Shown here in pieces: positions 6,761-9,519 of a stretch of DNA of 9,519 bases. The translations under genes and the position numbers were made by a program. Positions within the stretch are counted from its first letter, which is position 1. The number at the start of each line of letters is the position of its first letter. The notes beneath the pieces were generated by a model. The model had not been told where the DNA came from. It did no database searches and was given only the letters and a program-made list of their open reading frames with translations. Source of the DNA: Burkholderiaceae bacterium (GTDB lineage: Bacteria > Pseudomonadota > Gammaproteobacteria > Burkholderiales > Burkholderiaceae); contig CANBYN010000054.1 of NCBI GenBank assembly GCA_947373615.1, positions 1 through 9,519 on the forward strand. Reading direction: 5' to 3'.

Positions 6761-7515
6761 TTCTTGAAAACCTAACTGCAATCAGTTTGTTGCTGTTTGC
6801 AGCAGTGTTTGGCGGTTTCATCAGAAGATTGAGTGGGTTTGGCGGGGCGCTCATTATGACGCCCCTTTTGATGTGGGTTTTCCCAATTCCTTTTTTGATT
6901 CCGATTGTGATGTGCTCCGAAGTTTTTGGGGGTGCATTGCTTTCTCGTCAATGGAAGGTGCATCAACTAGATCGCTCCCGACTTTGGCTTATGTTATTTT
7001 TTTCAGCAGTGTTTCTACCCATAGGTATCTGGCTGGGAAGATTCATTCCATTGGTGATGCTCAAGACAGCCACAAGTGCAATCATTCTATTTTTTGCGAG
7101 TTACTTACTGCTCAAACCCCATGTGGAATTAAACAGCTCTCGCGTTTTTGATGGTTTGGCAGGTAGTTTATCGGGTTTGTTATTGGGGGCGTGTGGAATT
7201 GGTGGACCACCAGCAGCTCTCTACCTCAATTCAACCAATCAAACCTTCGATAGAACGCGGTCTTTGCTATCCCATTTTGTTTCTGGCATTTCTGTATTTG
7301 CGATCGTTGCTGCAAGCTTGATGGGTGGGGGCATTGAGTGGCTTAACTACTTGGTATTAGCTATTCCAGCCTATTGGCTTGGCCTAAGGCTTGCGCAAAG
7401 GATTTTGGGGATTCATGCTGTTTCAGATAGGGCTTTAAAGAGACTCTGTTTGATGATTCTGATCGCTAATGCGGCCTTTAACCTACTGTTTCTTCTTATA
7501 TTTAATTTGATATAA
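6757..7515 (+). CDS. TauE/SafE-family membrane transporter (sulfite/organoanion exporter type)
   Basis: A 252-aa very hydrophobic protein with about eight membrane segments in two related halves. Each half carries the family glycine motif: GFGGALIMTPLL near residue 28 and GIGGPPAALYL near 148. Family members move sulfite, sulfoacetate or other organic anions, and direction and substrate are often unproven. The start is TTG at 6757, overlapping the ATPase stop by four bases, with GAGG (6749-6752) four bases upstream as Shine-Dalgarno. This overlap places it in the ABC operon. It may export a product, such as sulfite from a sulfonate or a metabolite of the imported acid; that is inference. It is the last large gene before an AT-rich intergenic region. 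Confidence 0.88.
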   Translation: MILENLTAISLLLFAAVFGGFIRRLSGFGGALIMTPLLMWVFPIPFLIPIVMCSEVFGGALLSRQWKVHQLDRSRLWLMLFFSAVFLPIGIWLGRFIPLVMLKTATSAIILFFASYLLLKPHVELNSSRVFDGLAGSLSGLLLGACGIGGPPAALYLNSTNQTFDRTRSLLSHFVSGISVFAIVAASLMGGGIEWLNYLVLAIPAYWLGLRLAQRILGIHAVSDRALKRLCLMILIANAAFNLLFLLIFNLI

Positions 7516-7614
7516 GCAAATGAAATATATATTCTTTTCATATATAAGAAAACATCCTATTATTTGAGCTCATTAGGCAAATATGATGGTGTAGGCTCAA
7601 TAAGGGAGTTCGAC
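7516..7614 (+). promoter_or_regulatory. Candidate promoter and leader of the 52-aa ORF
   Basis: Downstream of the TauE-family gene an AT-rich stretch contains TTTTCA (7535-7540) and TATTAT (7558-7563) spaced by 17 nt, each a fair match to sigma-70 elements. The leader can pair TTGAGC (7564-7569) with GCTCAA (7595-7600) just before the Shine-Dalgarno AAGGGAG (7602-7608). Read-through from the operon is also possible, since no strong terminator follows the TauE gene. The promoter call is inference. Confidence 0.35.
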
Positions 7615-7773
7615 ATGGATTACACATTTGATAGTAAACAAGACTCAGTTGTTAAAGCAGTTTTGCAAAAAACAGAAAATACTTCTGCCTCATCCAAGGG
7701 CGCTGTTCAACCTGTGATTACCCAGGCTAGCAAACAAGTAAATGCAGAAGTGTATTTTCAAATAGAGGATTAA
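7615..7773 (+). CDS. Hypothetical 52-aa small protein
   Basis: I do not recognise this protein. It starts MDYTFDSKQDSVVKAVLQ and ends VYFQIED. It is hydrophilic, rich in Ser, Lys, Gln and Val, has no Cys, and has neither signal peptide nor membrane segment. ATG 7615 is chosen because AAGGGAG (7602-7608) sits six bases upstream; an in-frame TTG at 7564 would extend it without such a site. A candidate promoter precedes it and a strong terminator follows 42 nt after the stop, so it has the layout of an independent small transcription unit. It could alternatively be a tail gene of the transporter operon. No function is inferred. Confidence 0.6.
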   Translation: MDYTFDSKQDSVVKAVLQKTENTSASSKGAVQPVITQASKQVNAEVYFQIED

Positions 7774-7815
7774 TACCTCCAATGAAAGTTTTTGAATTAG
7801 CGAATAATTCAGCGT

Positions 7816-7848
7816 AACAAAAAACCGCCTCTTAGGCGGTTTTTTGTT
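7816..7848. terminator. Strong bidirectional intrinsic terminator
   Basis: AACAAAAAACCGCCT (7816-7830) and AGGCGGTTTTTTGTT (7834-7848) are a perfect 15-bp inverted repeat with a three-base loop. The GC core CCGCCT/AGGCGG is flanked by six A on one side and six T on the other, so it can end transcripts from both strands. It lies 42 nt after the plus-strand 52-aa ORF and 59 nt after the stop of the minus-strand 39-aa ORF. Confidence 0.93.
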
Positions 7849-7907
7849 CTTGAAATTTAGTGCTTAGGAGAATGAAGTTTCAAATTCTTCAGTTTTAATA
7901 GCGTTCA

Positions 7908-8027
7908 TTAAAAAAGAATTTGCCTTTGAAAACTTTTTCTTTCTGCCACTTTGTCATGAGGGAATTTATCATGTTCGCGCAATAGGCTAATAATGGCTTG
8001 GGTATAATGTTCTCTGACAGGGGACAT
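7908..8027 (-). CDS. Hypothetical 39-aa small protein, possibly frameshifted
   Basis: I do not recognise this protein, which begins MSPVREHYTQAIISLL and ends SFQRQILF. It is supported by an excellent Shine-Dalgarno AAGGAG (8033-8038) five bases before ATG, a candidate promoter upstream and the bidirectional terminator downstream. The stop falls directly after a run of six T (minus strand; plus 7910-7915). The next ATG overlaps the stop (TAATG) and is open for 14 more residues, MNAIKTEEFETSFS, to a stop at 7864-7866. One extra T would fuse both parts into a protein of about 54 aa. It may therefore be a truncated gene, a sequencing indel, or two coupled mini-ORFs. The protein is basic and charged, with no membrane segment. 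Confidence 0.45.
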   Translation of the reverse strand: MSPVREHYTQAIISLLREHDKFPHDKVAERKSFQRQILF

Positions 8028-8052
8028 TTATACTCCTTGAAACTGATCTCGT

Positions 8053-8098
8053 TAAAAACACTGTATCAAGGTTGCTATATATTCGCAAGGAATATATA
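8053..8098 (-). promoter_or_regulatory. Candidate promoter with overlapping palindromic operator
   Basis: On the minus strand TTGCGA (8083-8088) and TACAGT (8060-8065) are spaced by exactly 17 nt, each matching four of six sigma-70 positions. A start near 8053 would give a leader of about 25 nt to the 39-aa ORF. The -35 lies in the centre of a perfect inverted repeat: TATATATTC (8076-8084) and GAATATATA (8090-8098) with a five-base spacer. A repressor bound there would block RNA polymerase. This is inference from pattern only. Confidence 0.4.
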
Positions 8099-8152
8099 TC
8101 GATAAATAAACTACTTTTGAGTATATTGATGTTCTACTATATATTGGGTTCT
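8099..8152. other. AT-rich spacer with no recognised feature
   Basis: This stretch lies between the candidate small-gene promoter and the cysN terminator. It is AT-rich, with motifs such as ACTATATATTG, and I see no gene or stable structure in it. Confidence 0.4.
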
Positions 8153-8180
8153 AAAAAATAAGTCACCTTAAGGTGGCTTA
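8153..8180 (-). terminator. Intrinsic terminator of cysN
   Basis: Starting 4 nt after the cysN stop, the minus strand can fold TAAGCCACCTT with AAGGTGACTTA (8159-8180). The core CACCTTAAGGTG is perfectly palindromic and one wobble pair extends the stem. Six T follow (8153-8158). This is a normal rho-independent terminator ending cysN transcription before the small gene on the same strand. Confidence 0.8.
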
Positions 8181-8184
8181 CCCA

Positions 8185-9519
8185 TTACCGAGTGAAGGCC
8201 TCCCGAATCATTCCCGCTGCAACCGTATGGTTGGTGGCTTCATCAATCAAGATGAATGCGCCAGTGCGTTGGGATTGATCAAATAAGTCAGCTACGATGG
8301 GTTTTTGCAACACAAAATCTATGCGACCAATCTCATTAGTGGTTAAAGGGTGAGTTTCAGTAGCATGCGACAGAGTTTGTACATCTAGGACCCGCTTAAT
8401 CTTTTTCACTTTTGCACCAACAGTATTGGTGGTTTGGCGTAAAGTGTATTTGCGGCTCAGAGAAAGGGGCTCGCTATCTAACCAGCAAAGATCCGCAGAA
8501 ATTTGTATGCTCAGTGTTGGCGGGGTTGCATCATCTGCGCCTACGAACAAGCAACCTCGGGATACATCGATATCTTCCGCTAGACAAATCGCTACAGCTT
8601 CACCCGTTTGCGCTGACTCCACCTCATTATTGAAACTAGTCTGATCGCGGTTGGATCGATTGCTTAAATAGATTTCGGCGACAGTGGCTTCGGTATTGCC
8701 TGGAAGCACTGTAATCTTCTGACCTTTGCGAATGCTGCCAGATTCAATTTGACCAAGATAGCCGCGGAAGTCATCAGAGGTGCTGCCATCTTGGCGAGCT
8801 ACGTATTGAACAGGAAAGCGGAGCTCAGTCATCTCGGATTGAGGTCTGGTATCCAAGCCTTCTAACCATTCCAGTAAAGTGGGACCCTTGTACCAAGGGG
8901 TTTCTTTACTGGAGGTAACTACGTTCGCTCCAAGCAAGGCAGAAATTGGTAATAAAGTCGGCTTTGGCAAACCAATTTTTTTGGCTAAATCCTCAATAGC
9001 CATTTTGATCGTATTAAAGATTTTTTCATCATAGTTGAATAAATCCATTTTGTTTACTGCAAAGACGACATGACGCAAACCCAAGAGATGAACGATTGCA
9101 GCATGACGTTTTGTTTGCGCTAACAAAGTAGCTGGTGAAGTGTTTAATTCTACGCGGCTGGCATCAACCAAAATAACAGCTACATCCGATTGAGACGCTC
9201 CAGTGACTAGGTTGCGAGTGTATTGATCGTGACCAGGGGCATCGGCAACAATGAACTTGCGCTTCGGTGTCGAGAAGTAACGGTATGCCACATCAATAGT
9301 AATACCTTGCTCACGTTCGGCTTCCAATCCGTCAGTTAAGAGTGCAAGATCCACGCCCGCATCAGAGCAGATGATGCGGGCGTGCTTAGTCTTGGAGAGA
9401 GATTCTAGTTGATCAACCAATATAGACTTGGTGTCATAAAGTAGGCGGCCAATGAATGTGCTTTTGCCATCATCAACACTGCCTGCAGTAATGAAACGAA
9501 CGACGTTTTGATGTTGAGT
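8185..9519 (-). CDS. cysN: Sulfate adenylyltransferase subunit 1 (GTPase), 5' end cut by window
   Basis: The reading frame is open from the right edge and gives 444 residues plus stop. E. coli CysN has 475 residues, so only a short N-terminus is missing. With CysD it makes adenosine 5'-phosphosulfate from sulfate and ATP, driven by GTP hydrolysis, the first step of assimilatory sulfate reduction in the cytosol. Visible are P-loop GSVDDGKS (fragment residues 13-20), switch I EREQGITIDVAYRYF, DAPGHDQYTRN (G3), NKMD (G4), and EF-Tu-like beta-barrel domains 2 and 3 in the rest. An internal TTG at 9420 is not the start, because the P-loop lies upstream of it. The protein ends after the third domain, so there is no fused APS kinase (CysC). 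cysD probably lies upstream beyond the edge. Confidence 0.96.
   Translation of the reverse strand, partial: TQHQNVVRFITAGSVDDGKSTFIGRLLYDTKSILVDQLESLSKTKHARIICSDAGVDLALLTDGLEAEREQGITIDVAYRYFSTPKRKFIVADAPGHDQYTRNLVTGASQSDVAVILVDASRVELNTSPATLLAQTKRHAAIVHLLGLRHVVFAVNKMDLFNYDEKIFNTIKMAIEDLAKKIGLPKPTLLPISALLGANVVTSSKETPWYKGPTLLEWLEGLDTRPQSEMTELRFPVQYVARQDGSTSDDFRGYLGQIESGSIRKGQKITVLPGNTEATVAEIYLSNRSNRDQTSFNNEVESAQTGEAVAICLAEDIDVSRGCLFVGADDATPPTLSIQISADLCWLDSEPLSLSRKYTLRQTTNTVGAKVKKIKRVLDVQTLSHATETHPLTTNEIGRIDFVLQKPIVADLFDQSQRTGAFILIDEATNHTVAAGMIREAFTR

Noticed and set aside
6362..6781. 139-codon minus-strand open frame inside the ATPase gene
   Set aside because: It is antisense to the signature and Walker B region, and its composition is unlike a real protein.
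7493..7550. TTCTTATAT / ATATAAGAA inverted repeat around the TauE-gene stop as a terminator
   Set aside because: It has only A/T pairs, a loop of about 40 nt and no U-tract after a GC stem, so it is too weak to call.
7516..8184. Mobile element or attachment site in the AT-rich intergenic region
   Set aside because: No terminal repeats, target duplications, tRNA end or transposase remnants are visible; the region is better explained by two small genes and terminators.
9418..9420. TTG as the start of cysN
   Set aside because: The frame stays open to the window edge, and the upstream residues contain the essential P-loop GSVDDGKS, so the gene is simply truncated.

Overview
The window looks like chromosomal DNA of a moderately low-GC betaproteobacterium. 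Gene style and protein sequences suggest a Burkholderiaceae relative such as Polynucleobacter, but that is an impression from sequence and was not tested by any search. No tRNA, rRNA, CRISPR array, transposase or integrase is visible.

Left block (1-1686, minus strand): an IclR-family regulator is followed after 14 nt by a beta-keto acid cleavage enzyme (BKACE). The first codons of a further minus-strand gene run off the left edge. A 113-nt AT-rich divergent region (1687-1799) separates this block from a plus-strand gene train.

Central block (1800-7515, plus strand) is a probable six-gene operon. It encodes an AccB-type biotin carboxyl carrier protein with a Lys/Ala-rich tail, a PycB/OadA/5S-type carboxyltransferase, and a NitT/TauT-type ABC importer (periplasmic binding protein, permease, ATPase). 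It ends with a TauE/SafE-family membrane protein. Genes overlap or are closely spaced (TGATG junction, 58 nt, 6 nt, about 41 nt, 4-nt overlap). The likely theme is uptake of a small organic anion, biotin-dependent (de)carboxylation or transcarboxylation, and thiolysis-like cleavage of a 3-keto acid, controlled by the IclR protein. No biotin carboxylase is encoded here, so AccC from elsewhere would have to serve the carrier. The substrate cannot be read from the sequence; the carboxyltransferase departs from the pyruvate/oxaloacetate consensus at several pocket motifs.

Right block: 7516-8184 is AT-rich and holds two probable small genes that face each other. One is a 52-aa plus-strand ORF and the other a 39-aa minus-strand ORF. 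Each has a good ribosome-binding site and a candidate promoter, and they share one strong bidirectional terminator (7816-7848). The minus-strand ORF may be cut short at a homopolymer. From 8185 to the right edge lies the 5'-truncated minus-strand gene cysN (sulfate adenylyltransferase GTPase subunit), with its own terminator at 8153-8180.
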